A DNA stretch of 64,000 bases from Lytechinus pictus (GCF_037042905.1 NC_087246.1:36450001-36514000), one strand, 5' to 3'; shown: positions 12,701-23,881, counted from the stretch's first letter. Translations and numbers: made by a program. The notes: generated by a model not told the origin, from the letters alone.

Positions 12701-14652
12701 TGGTGCTAGATAGCTGGGCCACACAGCGGCAAGCCCTCGCAAGACGCCATAGAAGCTCATCATTTGTAGTGTCCTTGAAGCGCACAAGATGATCGTACAG
12801 CTCAGTGGACTTGTTGGCATCATACAGTCGGTCAGCTTCTTCTGCTGCTGCAACGTCAGGAGAGATAGAGACAGGCTCTGCAACTGGCACCGTCTCTGAT
12901 TAACAGTAATGAAATAATATTCCTGTCATTAGTAAATTTCATGAATAATTATAGGGGAATCTAACCCAAATAAAACTTGTTTTTAGAGGAAAAAGAAAAA
13001 TGAGACAAGTTGATAGGTAAAAGTTTGAACAATATCGGACAGACAATAAGAAAGTTTTTACTTTTTTAAAGTGGTAAATATTGGTAATCACTATACACAT
13101 GGAGACTTCATATTGGCCGCATATGTGATGTTATAGTGATGTAAGGCAAGGACTACTCTTTCATGTACTCCAATACAGAAAATGGCTTAAAAATATCATT
13201 TTATTCAAAGTTTTACTTCAAATTATATTTTGCTTTCATGAGGACATAAAACAATATTTAGATTACTGCCCCAGGGGAATGGGTACTTAGGAGAAAACCA
13301 CAAATCCCTAATAATTAAGTACATGGCCTTGGAAAGTAGATCCTTGCCCCTTGTCATAACCCAGATGCTGAAATCTACATTGTCTTAGGGATCTAAATTT
13401 TAAACAGGCCATAACTTTCTTATTGCTCGTCCGATTTTTTTCAAACTTTCACCATTCTGTCTTTTTTTTTCTCCACTCCAACATAACATTTTATGACCAA
13501 GGCTGGATTCCCCTTTAGGCATACCAAGACTTTTCCTTTGTAAAATCACAACCTAGTGCGTTTTCTCACTATTTTTTTCTTTTGAATCTTTTATTTATTT
13601 AGAAACAAAATGTACTTGTTTTTACTCATTGAAGTATATATGAAGGGGGGAAGAGCAAAAATGTCCCAACTGTGAATTTTTCTGTTATATATTTAACATA
13701 TTCTATCACATTATTTGGCAAAATATATTGGCCAATAAAGATGTATTATTACAGGCGTCACAATGTCCCAAATCTAGCAGACTTCAAAGTCCTCTAGAAT
13801 AAAAATAAGTATGTAAACCTATATAATTTTGTGTATATTTGACTAATATTGACTTTCACATGGACGAAAGTAACTTTAACCAATATAGAAAGTGGGGTAA
13901 AAATTTGACATTCAGAATAGCTTTTATTTTAGAGAAGCAATTGATGTATAAATATCTTGTAACAGATATACAAGCCCCTATCTCCACTGCCATACCTGGT
14001 GGGTGTTTCATAAAGCTGTTTGTAAGATACGAATGACTTTACGCACGACTGGTGATCCTTTCTTGTGCTATGTGATATCCCTAGATGTAATTGAGTTATG
14101 ACCTAAGAACAGGTTCCAGTCTTACGTAAAGTCGTTCGTAACTTTACGAACAGCTTTATGAAACACACACCAGAGGCCCGTTTCATAAAGCTGTTCGTAA
14201 GTTCAGAGCGACTATAAGAACGACTGGTGATCCTTTCTTGTGGTAAATGGTACACACCATTGGCGATGATTTAGCGCGCAAGAAAGGATCACCAGTCGTT
14301 CTTAAAGTCGCTCTTAACTTACGAACAGCTTTATAAAACGGCCCCCAGGTTGTAACTTACCAGCAACTTAACGAACGACTGGTGATACCTTTCTTGAGCT
14401 GAATTGTGTGCACCAATGTTTTAATCGGAGTGGATTTAGCTCCCAAGAAAGGATCACCAGTCGTTCGTAAAGTCGCTCATAACTTTACGAACAGCTTTAT
14501 GAAACACACACCAGGTAGCTTGGTTACATTTAACTTGATTCTAACCTTTTGGTTTACCAGACCAGAGACTGAAGCCTCGAGAAACAGTAAGAGATGTTGT
14601 GAAGAATGATCCAAGTTTCAGCTTTGTTGAATGACGAGCACATACCTGCCAT
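4192..14652 (-). CDS. RMDN1: Regulator of microtubule dynamics protein 1-like (RMDN/FAM82 family), 8 coding exons
   Basis: RMDN proteins are TPR-like proteins linked to microtubules and chromosome segregation (C. elegans RMD-1, human RMDN1-3). Coding exons in 5'-3' order are 14652-14646, 12895-12609, 12171-12082, 11153-11098, 8134-8047, 6952-6922, 6079-5946 and 4239-4192. The lengths 7+287+90+56+88+31+134+48 sum to 741 nt, a clean frame of 246 codons plus TAA. All internal junctions follow AG/GT. Diagnostic blocks recalled from human RMDN1 appear in order: ELLWRLARA, FASHK|WYAICLS, AIELNP, WYQRKIA, PNFYSKNLL and LGKTY, DYPVKTEED. The human protein is about 314 residues, so this one lacks the N-terminal extension that holds a membrane or targeting segment there. 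ATG 14652-14650 is preceded in frame by TAG in the presumed upstream exon, supporting this start. RMDN1 rather than RMDN2/3 is chosen from the short length. Confidence 0.93.
5371..5897. mobile_element. mariner/Tc1-like MITE in RMDN1-like last intron
   Basis: The ends TACAGTGCATCCCACATAAA and the inverse of TACAGTGCGTCCCAGAAAAA lie at TA dinucleotides (5371-5372, 5896-5897). The ends resemble those of the elements at 56961-57785 and 58776-60166. No transposase is visible. TA target and CAGTGCG ends suggest the Tc1/mariner superfamily. Confidence 0.75.
5946..6079 (-). CDS. RMDN1: RMDN1-like coding exon (PNFYSKNLL block)
   Basis: Acceptor tttccag, donor CAG|gtaggt. It encodes SPNFYSKNLLMLGKTYQKTG and ends DYPVKTEEDNQ, nearly identical to human RMDN1 in the first half. 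A mariner-like MITE ends 48 bp beyond the donor. Confidence 0.95.
6922..6952 (-). CDS. RMDN1: RMDN1-like 31-nt coding exon
   Basis: Acceptor tttttgtag, donor AAAG|gtgaga. It encodes ALRMFLSAEK plus one base, aligning with the human segment between TYEKALGYF and AEQV. The flanking exons require exactly this phase change. Confidence 0.93.
7842..8018. mobile_element. Hairpin MITE (CATAAAGCTGTTCGTA family)
   Basis: The left arm CTGGTGTTTCATAAAGCTGT pairs with AACAGCTTTATGAAACACCC on the right. Internal GATCCTTTCTTGTGG is mirrored by AAGAAAAGATCACTAG. This explains most of an apparent 169-codon frame here, so no gene is called. Confidence 0.8.
8047..8134 (-). CDS. RMDN1: RMDN1-like coding exon (WYQRKIA block)
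   Basis: Acceptor atccag, donor GAG|gtatta. After completing Trp it encodes YFTFADMAWYQRKIA and SPPTGTYEE, the counterpart of human YTFAEMPWYQRRIA. A hairpin MITE (7842-8018) ends 28 bp from the donor. Confidence 0.95.
8494..8665 (-). repeat. Fragment of the repeat that forms 10071-11039
   Basis: The reverse complement matches 10083-10160 and 10390-10470 (shared ATTTTCTGCGA, CGCGCCACTC-like and TCTTTTGAGACCAAATTTA). The SINE present in the other copy is absent, so this copy shows the uninterrupted site. Confidence 0.75.
9376..9712 (+). repeat. Tandem duplication (~165 bp) with TA-rich palindromes
   Basis: The segment from CTATAAGAATCACTTTGCAC to CTATGCTGGTATATATA occurs twice in tandem (about 9378-9530 and 9548-9712) with few differences. 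A perfect palindrome, CTATGCTGGTA and its inverse around a TA run, spans 9508-9541 at the junction. Confidence 0.85.
9899..10024. mobile_element. Small hairpin MITE (TTTCATAAAG-type)
   Basis: CATTTCATAAAGACTCGTTA on the left is mirrored by ATAACAAGTTTCATGAAACA on the right. Confidence 0.6.
10071..11039. mobile_element. piggyBac-like non-autonomous element, 969 bp, hosting a SINE
   Basis: It is flanked by TTAA at 10067-10070 and 11040-11043. The ends are CCCTAAACAGGGC and, inverted, CCCTAACAAGGCC, resembling the TTAA-CCCTA ends of piggyBac elements. A C-run lies at 10988-11001. No transposase frame is visible. A SINE interrupts it at about 10163-10372. Confidence 0.75.
10163..10372 (+). mobile_element. 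tRNA-derived SINE, family A
   Basis: A polymerase III A box (TAGCTCAGTCGGTAGAGC) and B box (GGTTCGATTCC) lie at about 10172-10220, followed by a conserved body (AGTGCCCTTTGGTAAGGCAT, CTTAAGCCGTCGGTCC) shared with the copy at 49625-49767. The cloverleaf acceptor arms do not pair well, so this is not a working tRNA gene. Confidence 0.85.
11098..11153 (-). CDS. RMDN1: RMDN1-like coding exon (AIELNP block)
   Basis: Acceptor tgatacag, donor TG|gtgagt. It encodes RAIELNPQDATSVHLLGL plus two bases of a Trp codon that the next exon completes. 56 nt. Confidence 0.95.
12082..12171 (-). CDS. RMDN1: RMDN1-like coding exon (WYAICLS block)
   Basis: Acceptor cttccacag, donor CTG|gtaagt. It encodes 30 codons starting WYAICLSEVGDYEG and ending VIKDHFL, matching the human segment starting WYAICLSDVGDYEG. 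Phase 0 at both ends. Confidence 0.95.
12230..12390. repeat. Possible degenerate hairpin MITE in RMDN1-like intron
   Basis: Left CTTATCATAAAGAGTT and right AACTTATTAGAAAAGAG are weakly inverted, with TTACCATGG inside. It is the weakest member of the TTTCATAAAG-type group. Confidence 0.35.
12609..12895 (-). CDS. RMDN1: RMDN1-like coding exon (N-terminal TPR region)
   Basis: Acceptor taatcag, donor AAG|gtaatg. It encodes an acidic, Ala-rich lead, then AEEADRLYDANKSTELYDHL, ELLWRLARACR and NNFASHK, the most conserved N-terminal block of the RMDN family. Total 287 nt; starts with two bases of a split Glu codon and ends in phase 0. Confidence 0.95.
12953..13514 (-). mobile_element. TTAA-type MITE, family 1, copy B
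   Basis: It is the reverse-oriented match of 467-1060. The target duplication has decayed to TTAT and TTAG. It lies in the intron just upstream of the 12895 exon acceptor. Confidence 0.8.
13995..14515. mobile_element. Three consecutive hairpin MITEs of one family
   Basis: Hairpins span about 13995-14173, 14176-14345 and 14352-14515. Each carries TTTCATAAAGCTGTTCGTAA or its inverse at the ends and ACTGGTGATCCTTTCTTG with its inverse inside. The third has lost its outer left end. They lie about 130 bp below the microexon at 14646. Confidence 0.8.
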
Positions 14653-14663
14653 AATCTTGATAC
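14646..14663 (-). CDS. RMDN1: RMDN1-like exon with start codon (18-nt microexon)
   Basis: Between acceptor cttctag and donor gtatgt lie 18 nt containing ATG GCA G, giving Met-Ala and the first base of Glu. The one-base remainder matches the two-base start of the next exon (12895). The exon is inferred from splice sites and frame, so it is the least certain part of the gene. Confidence 0.6.
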
Positions 14664-14708
14664 CTAGAAGCAAGAGCATATTGTTATTGTTATAAATAAA
14701 TGTACTTT

Positions 14709-14820
14709 TTGTCTCGCCTGCACAGCAGAGCGAGACTATAGGCGCCGCTTTTCCAACAGCAGTGACATCAAATCTTAACCGAAGGTTAAGCTTTTGAAAT
14801 GTCATCATAACTATTCAATT
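14709..14820 (-). repeat. Isolated end of the DR1-containing repeat
   Basis: The reverse complement of 2480-2575: GTCTCGCCTG hairpin, GGCGCCGCTTTTCC, then CTTAACCGAAGGTTAAG. No DR1 unit accompanies it. Confidence 0.75.
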
Positions 14821-15879
14821 TTTAAGCGAACATACATTGTTAAATTCAGAAAAAGATAATAAGAAGATGAGCATTTACTCACAGATGTTATTGTCGCCAT
14901 CTTGTTGTCTCTGTTATTGCAGCCTAGCTAAAAGACACATGTAGAGGGCGGCAACATCATGAGCGGTGCTACATAAATAATACGTGCATTGGCCGATAGA
15001 TATCATGAATCTTACCTCGATGCTAAAATATCCCGCGCTCTAGACCAGTTGAAGCGGGATTTAGTGAATGACTTTTAAAAAAGATACTACAAGGCACACA
15101 TTCAATGAACAAGGTTATATGATATAACTCCATGTGTGGCAAAATAAGGTTGGCAATGTTCGGCTTATTTTCTCTTTTTCTTTGGGACAAATGCTGGATT
15201 TTTAAACACAAGCATTTTCCATTACAGCTATTAATCATATAACTTGGCTCCTAACTTTGATTCGTTTGATTATTTTTTCTAATTTTAAAACAGAGATTGA
15301 AAAATGACAATTTTCTTGCCATATTACTTTCCACCAATAGAGGGAGTACATGTACGCAAAAATATGCCCAACATTCAAGTTTTTTAGCGCTTAGGTGAAT
15401 ACAAAAATTATTCCCAAAATACTAATGAAAAATAAATTGCAACTGTATGGAAATAAGTATTTTTTGTCTCAAAAGTGATATTTTAATGATTTTTTGAAGT
15501 GTGCTGCATACGGCATTGGCATACCATAGTCCTACCTGTCCCCACAGGCAGAATGGTTGCAGTGAGCAAGTGCTACAAGGGGAAGATTGGACACTTCGGC
15601 GATTTTTAGAAACACTTGATTAATGTTCATGGGGAAGGGCGCCCACTAGCGTTGAGTAAGTAAACCATCACACATTGGCACACGACTGTGTATAATACAT
15701 ATGGGGAAAATGAGAGAGGGGATTTGGGAAAAGGCACAAGGGCGGCGCATGAGGAAAGTTAAATATATCAAATTCTAATATCAGACAAAAAAATTTGAAG
15801 AAAAAAAAATTGAAATGTAAAAATCGTCTATTCCTTCACCCCTCCACAATTTCCCTGATATGTTTTGTACACAGCCTAC

Positions 15880-16556
15880 CTCAAGTGATGTTCATGTAGG
15901 CTCAACTCCACTTTACTACCGCTACACTATGCTACACCTACCCGAACATTAAGGTGGTAAACTCGCTCTATACTCTGAGTGACAAAGGTGGGATTTAATG
16001 GGCGGAAAATATAAAACTCATGCACCATCATGATTTTAAAAAGAATAAAATACTTTTCATTCTACTTTTACTCCATATATATCCTCCAGTTAGTCTCAAA
16101 ATTGGTGATTTAGAGCCAGTATCGGGTTTGTATTAATTCATTGCCGATTCCAAAACATCGCAAATGCAAATTGCGCATGTGTCGCGTGGAAATCGCAGAG
16201 CTCTCAGTCTCAATTTATGAATATTCAGGATGGGACTATAGATCAGGATCGTTTCGCATTTGCATGCACAGATCTCGATCTATAGTCCTTCATGAATATT
16301 CATAATTTGAGCTGCGATTTCCACGCATGCGCAATTTGCGTACGAGATATTTGGGAATCAGCAGTGAATTAATACGTGTGAGGAACCTGATACTGGCTCA
16401 AAATCACCAATTTTGAGACTAACCGGAGCCGAGGATCGATGGATATGGAGTGAAATTAGAATGAAAAGTAGAAAGATAAGTTTTTTATTCTTTAGGTGTA
16501 GCGTAGTGTAGCAGTAGTGAAGTGGAGTGGAGCCTACATGAATTGAGGTATACACT
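15880..16556. repeat. Foldback element (~680 bp) in RMDN1-like 5' intron
   Basis: Successive left-arm blocks recur inverted on the right: CATGTAGGCTCAACTCCACT with the inverse near 16525-16550, TTCATTCTACTTTT near 16055, AGTCTCAAAATTGGTGATTT near 16091, CGCGTGGAAATCGCAG near 16183 and GACTATAGATC near 16235. The left arm carries about 60 extra bases. Confidence 0.85.
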
Positions 16557-16917
16557 GCCCAATATATCGCGCTGGCGATACGCTAAGCATTTAAAATTAG
16601 TAAAAAAAATACTAAAACAAAAAAGTAAGGCTGGCCGAAGGTTAATCTAAAAAGTAATTGGGACTTTTGGAAATTTGGGTGAATTACTGATGTCAGATGA
16701 CAGAGTAAAAACCTCCAAAATTATTTGTATGATTACATGTTTAGAAAACTCAGTGCAAAAGATGGTAACTATGTCCACCGGATTCCCCAAACTCAATCAA
16801 TCACTTTATTTTTATGTACATAGTCCCACATACTGACCGATTTGCTGGTTAACCACGGCAGCTTCATTAAAATAATAGACCTTGATTTCTTTTTAGTTTT
16901 ATCGATTATCATCTTAC

Positions 16918-16965
16918 CTTCCAGGAATTTCGCAGCTGTCTCACTCTATCTTGGTAACTTATCCT
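16918..16965 (-). other. RMDN1: Probable 5' noncoding exon of the RMDN1-like gene
   Basis: A strong donor, GGAAG|gtaagat, lies at 16918/16917, with a possible acceptor gtttaagtcag just upstream at about 16966 or another near 16980. Joined to the microexon it gives in-frame TAG 27 nt before the ATG of the assembled frame. The true 5' limit and transcription start are not visible. Confidence 0.45.
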
Positions 16966-17094
16966 CTGACTTAAACCTAGAAGGAAAGAATATCTGCGTA
17001 AACCTATCCTTCCAGCCATAGTTGAGATGAATTGAACAGCAACTTCCAACACTCCACAGCTACAGTACAGCTAAGCCTTGCACGCACAGGGCCA

Positions 17095-17130
17095 GGGCCC
17101 GTATTCCATAAACGAGATAAGCATGCTTAA
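17095..17130. mobile_element. Left end of a split 3.4-kb inverted-repeat element
   Basis: GGGCCCGTATTCCATAAACG then AGATAAGC and CTTAA. The remainder continues at 28934. The inverse of this end lies at 32279-32324. Confidence 0.8.
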
Positions 17131-17133
17131 AGG

Positions 17134-18700
17134 GATCGTTTAACATTGTGAGAAGCTGATTTAAAAAATTCTCAAATTAAGATGAATTATGTTTATGAGT
17201 TTATGTACTTGTTCTAAGAAACCCTAGAAATCATCTTTATTTTGAATGAAAAGTTGTTAGTAGGTATGAAAATGTGATTATATTAGAACTCGTCTACTAG
17301 ACGATTTCCCAAATTACTGTGACATCCCGATTTGAAAATAAAATTGTATGCCTCCCTCTGCGTTGAGATCGTAACGGACACGCAAGCGAGAACTGTCAAT
17401 CAACCAACAGTGAATGGGGACAAGGCCGCTCCGGCCGGCATGCACTGAGAATTGTAAACATTACATGCAGCGCATGTTCTCTGCTGGCTCTTTTCTATAG
17501 TGCCTTGACGGTTCTAGTCGAAGCAGAGAAAGTAGTATGAAAGAAGAAAAACAGATTCTGATAGCGCAACGAAAGATATGTACAGACCATCTAAGATAAG
17601 AAAAATGCAGACTTACTGACTCCTCGCCGGGATGGTAGTAACGTGGCAAATTTGGGGCGATGTACTTTAATATTACATGAAGATAAAGCGAAAGTGTAGC
17701 ACCAGAATAAAATATGTGCGATCCAGAACATCATACATGTACTTGAGAATAGAATAAGAACATGTGGTCTCTCGAGCTCTGCGTGTGTCGTGAGCCGAGG
17801 CATGGACCATGGCTAGCTGAGGGAAGGGTGGCTTTATCCCATGCGTGAACGTTTCGTTGTTTATGTGGGTATGCAAATTACTTGGTATTACGTAAGACTC
17901 TTCCCATATCGCTCGAAAAATGAACATAATACAGGACATTCATTTTTAATTGTGCAGTCACATGATTATAACATTTCATTTATTCAAGACTGTTTCTCTA
18001 ATGGGCCGAGCACCTTTTTGAGAGCAGTAATCAAAACTTGTGTAGTAAATCTGCCATATTTTACTCACGTATGCACTCCCTTCCTTTGAACGCGAGGTCC
18101 TTTCTTCTTCTTCTTTTGCTTGACAAATTTTTGGCGAAATACCTTTAGATTGTAAATTTTTAAATGAAAACCTTTTTTTTTCTTTTCAAAATTTTCTCAT
18201 GAATTGTGCCTCCTCCCTTTAGAAAAACCTGGATCCACCCCTGCACAACGTAAAGCTGCCCCCCCCCCCCCTCCAACACATAACTGCACAGCCCAACAAC
18301 CAATGTATAACGAACATTTTTATAATAATTATATAAAAAGATTTGGTGCAGCATAAAATATATAAAATATAAAGGTATATGCTGGGGATAAAAAGGACAT
18401 AAAATAATTGCATTATTCTGTGGCCGGCGGCGAAAGCATAAAAATATTAGATTCTGGATTGGCGGTGTTCCGGCGGTGTTGAAGCATGATCTTCCGCCGC
18501 CAGTGCCAGAATGTATATTTTTACGTACTTCGGGGGGGGGGGGGGGTAAGAAATATTTCCATCCACATTTCTTCCACATCGGCTGATAAATGCTTAATTA
18601 TTATCATTTAGGGGGGGTGTCCCATGCAACTAAAGTCTGAATTTTTAAGTACATCGTAGCTTTATTCTTACAATCATGGACCTACTATGGCCTAAATTAA
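17134..18700. other. Left part of the TTAA insertion, no gene seen
   Basis: Unique-looking AT-rich sequence with a moderately CpG-rich patch near 17370-17460. At 18219-18262 CCTGGATCCACCCCTG with a C-run is a hAT-like end. Open frames here lack recognisable content. Confidence 0.5.
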
Positions 18701-19844
18701 TGATGCGAGCGCGAAGCGCGCAAGGTAATGTTTATTTTTATATTTCGCCTTGAAAATAAATATAGGAGCGCGAACTTTTTTATGAACATGAACATCTTAA
18801 ACGGGTCATTCTACTCACTTTTGGTAATCACGCAGGGTATGTTCATCTCAAACAATTCGATTTGATTTATTGTTCTCGTAAATGCGTATTAGCATTTTCA
18901 TAACAAAAGAAACATAATATCGTTTAAAATTTTGGCATGAATAATAGAGTGTACTTATTAAAAATATGATTCAACCCACACACACCAAATGATCCACACC
19001 CAACATATTATGATATTAACAATTAGCAGGATCGAGGATTGTCATTATAAGCACATTGCTTGGAAAAAAATAACTGAAAACCCGAGATTCAAACTTATTA
19101 AATTGCATTGATTATACAACAGAATGGTGCGAGCGCGGAGCACGAAGAACGAGTTGAAAATTATTAATATTTTGACATGAAGAGCTGAATCGGGTCATTC
19201 TAATCAAATACGGTCTTATGGTAAGTATAAAGTTTATACGCCAAGCGAGCTGATATTTGTTGAAATTAAGATCTTAATACGAAACATTGTATAAACTGTT
19301 TTGGAATATTGCTGCATATTTTCCTGAATAATGATAAGAGCGCATGTAAAACGCAAGCTGATTTTTTAAAAAGTATATTCGCGATTGATTTTTTTTGTAT
19401 AATGATTTCTACTTTTTCTGTTTTCAAATCGTTCCTCTTTTCTTATTTCATTCACTTTTCTTCTTCTTATATCCTTTCTTATCGTTCCTCTCTATTTCCG
19501 CTTTCTCTAGGCATAGATAGCAAAGCCCCAAGAAACTCCAGAATCCTGAGACGTCCAGATGGTATTTTGTACAAAAAAATGAAGTCACCAATCTAAAAAT
19601 GTCACTTTAATCCGATTTTAAAAAATGTGGAAAGACACATGCAGGGTTCGGCGACAGGGCATATAAAGTTTAGTAATAAAATAGAGAAATGCGAGTAAAC
19701 GCAAAGAGTTGAATTTGAAAAGTTTTTCGATTTTATATTAAAATCCTACATTTTTATTTCAATAGCATGTTCGTGATATTACTTATAACCCCTTATAACA
19801 TTGCATTATCAAGGGTTATATATAGATATTCCCGTGATGCACAT

Positions 19845-20127
19845 CAGTGTTTCCACGCCTCCCGAAATTTCGGGAAATTTTACCTTTTCCAGGAAAGGTT
19901 CCGAATGAAACAAATCCATGCAGGAAATTTCGGGAAATCCAAAGCCTTATTACAAGTAAACAATAATTAAACATAGCAACTGTCAACATTCATGTTATAT
20001 TTTTAAAATTGTTTGCTGAAAGTTTCGGCTGGCTACATTTTTGTACAATTTTTGTTAAAATCAAACTAAAAATTCTAGGAAATGTCTATAAATTCGAGAA
20101 GTTTGTTTTGGATCTGTGGAAACACCG
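19845..20127. mobile_element. hAT-like MITE with 8-bp target duplication
   Basis: ATGCACAT is directly repeated at 19837-19844 and 20128-20135. The ends are CAGTGTTTCCACGCC and TGTGGAAACACCG, inverted apart from one changed base. Inside are several AAATTTCGGGAAAT motifs. The 8-bp duplication and CAGTG end fit hAT. Confidence 0.9.
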
Positions 20128-21084
20128 ATGCACATGGCCTTTGTAAGCGGGGGTGCTAAATCACCTCCAAGATTTATATGGGGGTGATGTACAGGTTTGA
20201 TCCAAACACCTTCATTTTGGTGCGGAAAACAAACTTTTTATTTTTGATTGTATGATTATTTTGCTTTAAATTTTAAGTATTTTCCTTTGTCAAAACTGCT
20301 ATTTTGGTATTATTGGTTTTAGTAAACATGTGATATTCATCTTTTTCTTATTTTTATTTTCACATTTTTCCTTTCTTTTCTTTTTTCTTTCTTTCTTTCT
20401 TTCCCTCTTCCTTTTAAGGGGGTAACTACCCCACTTATCTAAAATTTAGGAGGGCGTGCCCCTTCCCCTCGCTTCCATTTATCGCTACCTTTCCCATTCC
20501 CTTCGTTAGTCTGGTAACCTTATTTCGACGTCAAAGTGTCCACTCTATTGTTCTACAACACAACGAACATGACTAAAGAAAGAAAATTGGGAGAGAGAAG
20601 TAAAATGAAAGGATCTGAAAACGACGTGTGACCAGGTTGAATTCTCTTATTCACAAAGTGCAACCCTGGACATGGAGGAATGGGGGGTCTGAACATGTGA
20701 TTTTTGAAATCTTGAAATGAAAATCATTACATCATTATGGAATATAAACAGGGGAAAAGACAAACAAGAACATAGCAGACATTTTCGTTTCTAATATTAA
20801 AATGTCCTTTATTTTTTCTCCTATTTCTTGTGTTGTCCAAGGTTGGAGGTTGGTTGCTAGCGACCCCCTCCCTTCACGCTAGCGCATTTACACACTGACG
20901 AGGCGGATCGGAGAGATGAAATCATATATCTCCAGAATGGACGATGAAAAAAAATTAAAATTATTGAAAGGGGGAGCGGGAACGCTATAGATTATGCCTA
21001 TACCTGCGGCCCCCTCAAAAAAAAATGGAGACGAGGGAAGTGGAAGGGGCGAGTAGCGTATAAGTTCTAAGTAATGATAATAAT

Positions 21085-21160
21085 AGTAATAAAATAATAT
21101 AATATTTATATAGCACACGTGTCCATCTTGTTAGGTGCTCAAGGTGCCCATGTATTATTA
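21085..21160 (-). mobile_element. SINE 3' fragment, family B
   Basis: The reverse complement matches the tail of the SINE at 56185-56467: CACCTTGAGCACCTA-like sequence and a GTGCTATATAAAT-like tail. Confidence 0.7.
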
Positions 21161-23881
21161 TCACTGCTTGATTCGTGTGATCAAAACGAACATACCTATA
21201 ATCCTTTATTTGAGCCCCTCCCCCGCGCAAACGAAAAACACTACGAACTTCCACAACCATGCAAGGGAGAGGGGGGGGGGAGAAGTGGTGTTCATTTTCA
21301 AAAGTGATTATATTATTTTATTTTTTGCTCACGAGCTACACTCCATCGTAAATGTTCAAAATGTTTGTCGGTATAGCCCTTGATTCTACAAATGTATATC
21401 GGTAACGTGTACCGACGTCAGCTATACGACCATGAGTCTTGGAAGTGTTCAACACTCTCCTCAGTCACATTTTCTTCCACCATACCCAGGGCAGTACAGG
21501 CTTTCATCAGTTAAAGGTAGGGGTGGGAATTATCATTCACACTTTCCCGATAGGCCGCCAAAATCATTTTTTTTTTTTTTTTTTTTTTGGGGGGGGGCAT
21601 TATTCACGTTATTATTTATTTATTTATTCATTTATATATTAGAGGGCTTGACCTAACTAAAGATCGAAGTTCTAATACAGTCTTATCTTACCTTATCTCA
21701 TGAGGTCTAAATATATCACATGCAAGCTAAATTTATTGTATATTTTTATTTAGAACTGAGAATTGAATATTCTGGGCAGTTATTGTAATCGTGAAGAAGA
21801 TGCGTATCTAACGAAAAGATTCGTGCGAGCGCGAAACACAGAAGTAATTTTTAATATACTCACCTACAAAAGTATTCGTTTTGCAGTGACTCATGAATGT
21901 ACATGTAATACAAATCTCACCAATCAATAAAATGCGAGAGCGAGTTGTACATTTTCAATATCTGGGACTAAAAAATGTATATTCGAATCACATTTTCAAC
22001 CATAAATTGGATGGATATATAAGCATAACTTTATGATGCGAGCGTGCATGAAGCGCGAACAGAAATTCTAATTTTCCGCCCGAAACTCGGACAATCTAAG
22101 CACTTTTTCTGTCATGTACAATATGAGTATTATTGAGAACTGAACATGTTAACCACGTTTTGAAATCATAACCAGGATGAGTATGTAATCAAACAATTAA
22201 TGCGAGCGCGAAGCGCGAGCTGATTATTTTTTTTTAAAATTCAGATCTAAAAACTGGAAAGTTCAAGTCCGTTTTTTATTTAAAGAAGAAACGTCATATT
22301 AGAGAATTAGACGCGAGGTGATTTTCCCCCTAGATTTAGACCTAAAACAAGACATAAAAAGCAATGGAACCATGAACAGAATGGCTATCACTGGCGTAAA
22401 TCCGTGTTGATGGGTGGGGGGGATGACTGAAATATTTCGGCATTTTTTTTGCAACCAGGTTTTTAGATATGCAAGGAATTGCCATTGATATGTCCACAGT
22501 GGCGTACCGTGGGTCACGGCATAGGGGGGGGGGCACCAGCAAAAATTTTGAATCACTGAGTGAGTGCGCTAGTGAGCGCGCTCAGTTGCCAGTTATACTG
22601 ACCTAATAGAGACATTTTAAGGACAATGTCATTAAACTGATATGTATCTCACTGATCAAATAATGCGAGCGCGAAGCGCGAGCTGAATTTTTTTTATATT
22701 CACCTAAAAAGGGACATTATAATCACATTTGTGTAAACATGACAGGTACCTGTCCGCTAAACAATGCGAGCGCGAAGCGCGAGCTGAAAATTTAGATAAT
22801 TCAGACCTGAAGTGGGGCATTCTAAGGTTTTTTTGTAAGAATTAACTAGGACCATACGTATTTCATTAACCAAATGATGCGAGCGCGAAGCGCGAGCTGA
22901 AAATTTTTGATATTCAGATCAGAAGGGACATTTTAAGGACTGATTTTAGGAATTTATGAAAAGCAGACATATCTCACCAATCCACTAATGCGAACGTAAT
23001 CACGGACAGGAAATGTTTCATATATACGAAGACCTTAACATAGGGCAATCACTTTTTGAGTCGTGAAAAAGAAGCATATGTCACTACATAAAACAATGAT
23101 AACTGAAGTGCTAGGAAATATATTTGGTTTATATTGACTTGAAAACGGGATGTTTTAGTACAACAGGATTATATATCACGTTAAACAGACAATGCGAGCA
23201 CCAGGAACAATGAAGACGTAGGCCCTGGGCAAATTATGTTTCATAAAGTTATGATAAATATGTTTCTTATGTAATGTAACATAACATAATTATAATATAA
23301 TATAACATTATAATGAACAATATTTTTTTCTTTCCCACTACGTTTCTCTTCCTTTCTCCCTCTTTTCTCCTTTTCCCCTTTCCCCGTTTTTTTTTTGGGT
23401 CAGCCGATGGGGGGGATGTGTCCCCCATGCCCCCCGTAGTTACGCCACTGTATGTCCATATGGCAAATACCAAATACCAACATACTTTTTTAGCCCATGA
23501 TGGTTTAATGGTTTTATTAGAGACTACATTAAAAAAAAATTTTACATTCCATCTTAATCCCTTCCCAACGACCCCAACATTGATGAATTGGAAGAAACGG
23601 GGGTTTCTCTTCAATGTTATAATAAGGACATAAGTATTTCGTTTGGAAATGGTGAACTGGCTCTTTATTTGCATTTTATGATTCAATAATATTGTTTTAT
23701 TTGTTAAGCGGTATTTTAGGAAGAATTTTCACCAATAAAACAATTATCTCTTGTGATTTTTTTTTCATTTATTTCGTAAAAAGTGGGGGGGATGTTTGTA
23801 CAGGCCATCCCCCCCTCCTCGAAAAGTGGGGGGGGGGGATATATCCCCCCCATCCCCCCCGGGATTTACGCCAGTGATGGC

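Noticed and set aside
21432..21518. Short frame starting MSLGSVQHSPQ and ending at an AAAG|gtaggg donor-like site
   Set aside because: It could be a first exon, but no partner exon or family match was seen and it sits inside the repeat-rich insertion.
22201..22900. GC-rich hairpins resembling bacterial terminators or REP sequences
   Set aside because: The context is eukaryotic repeat DNA with introns, SINEs and LINEs nearby; no bacterial genes are present.
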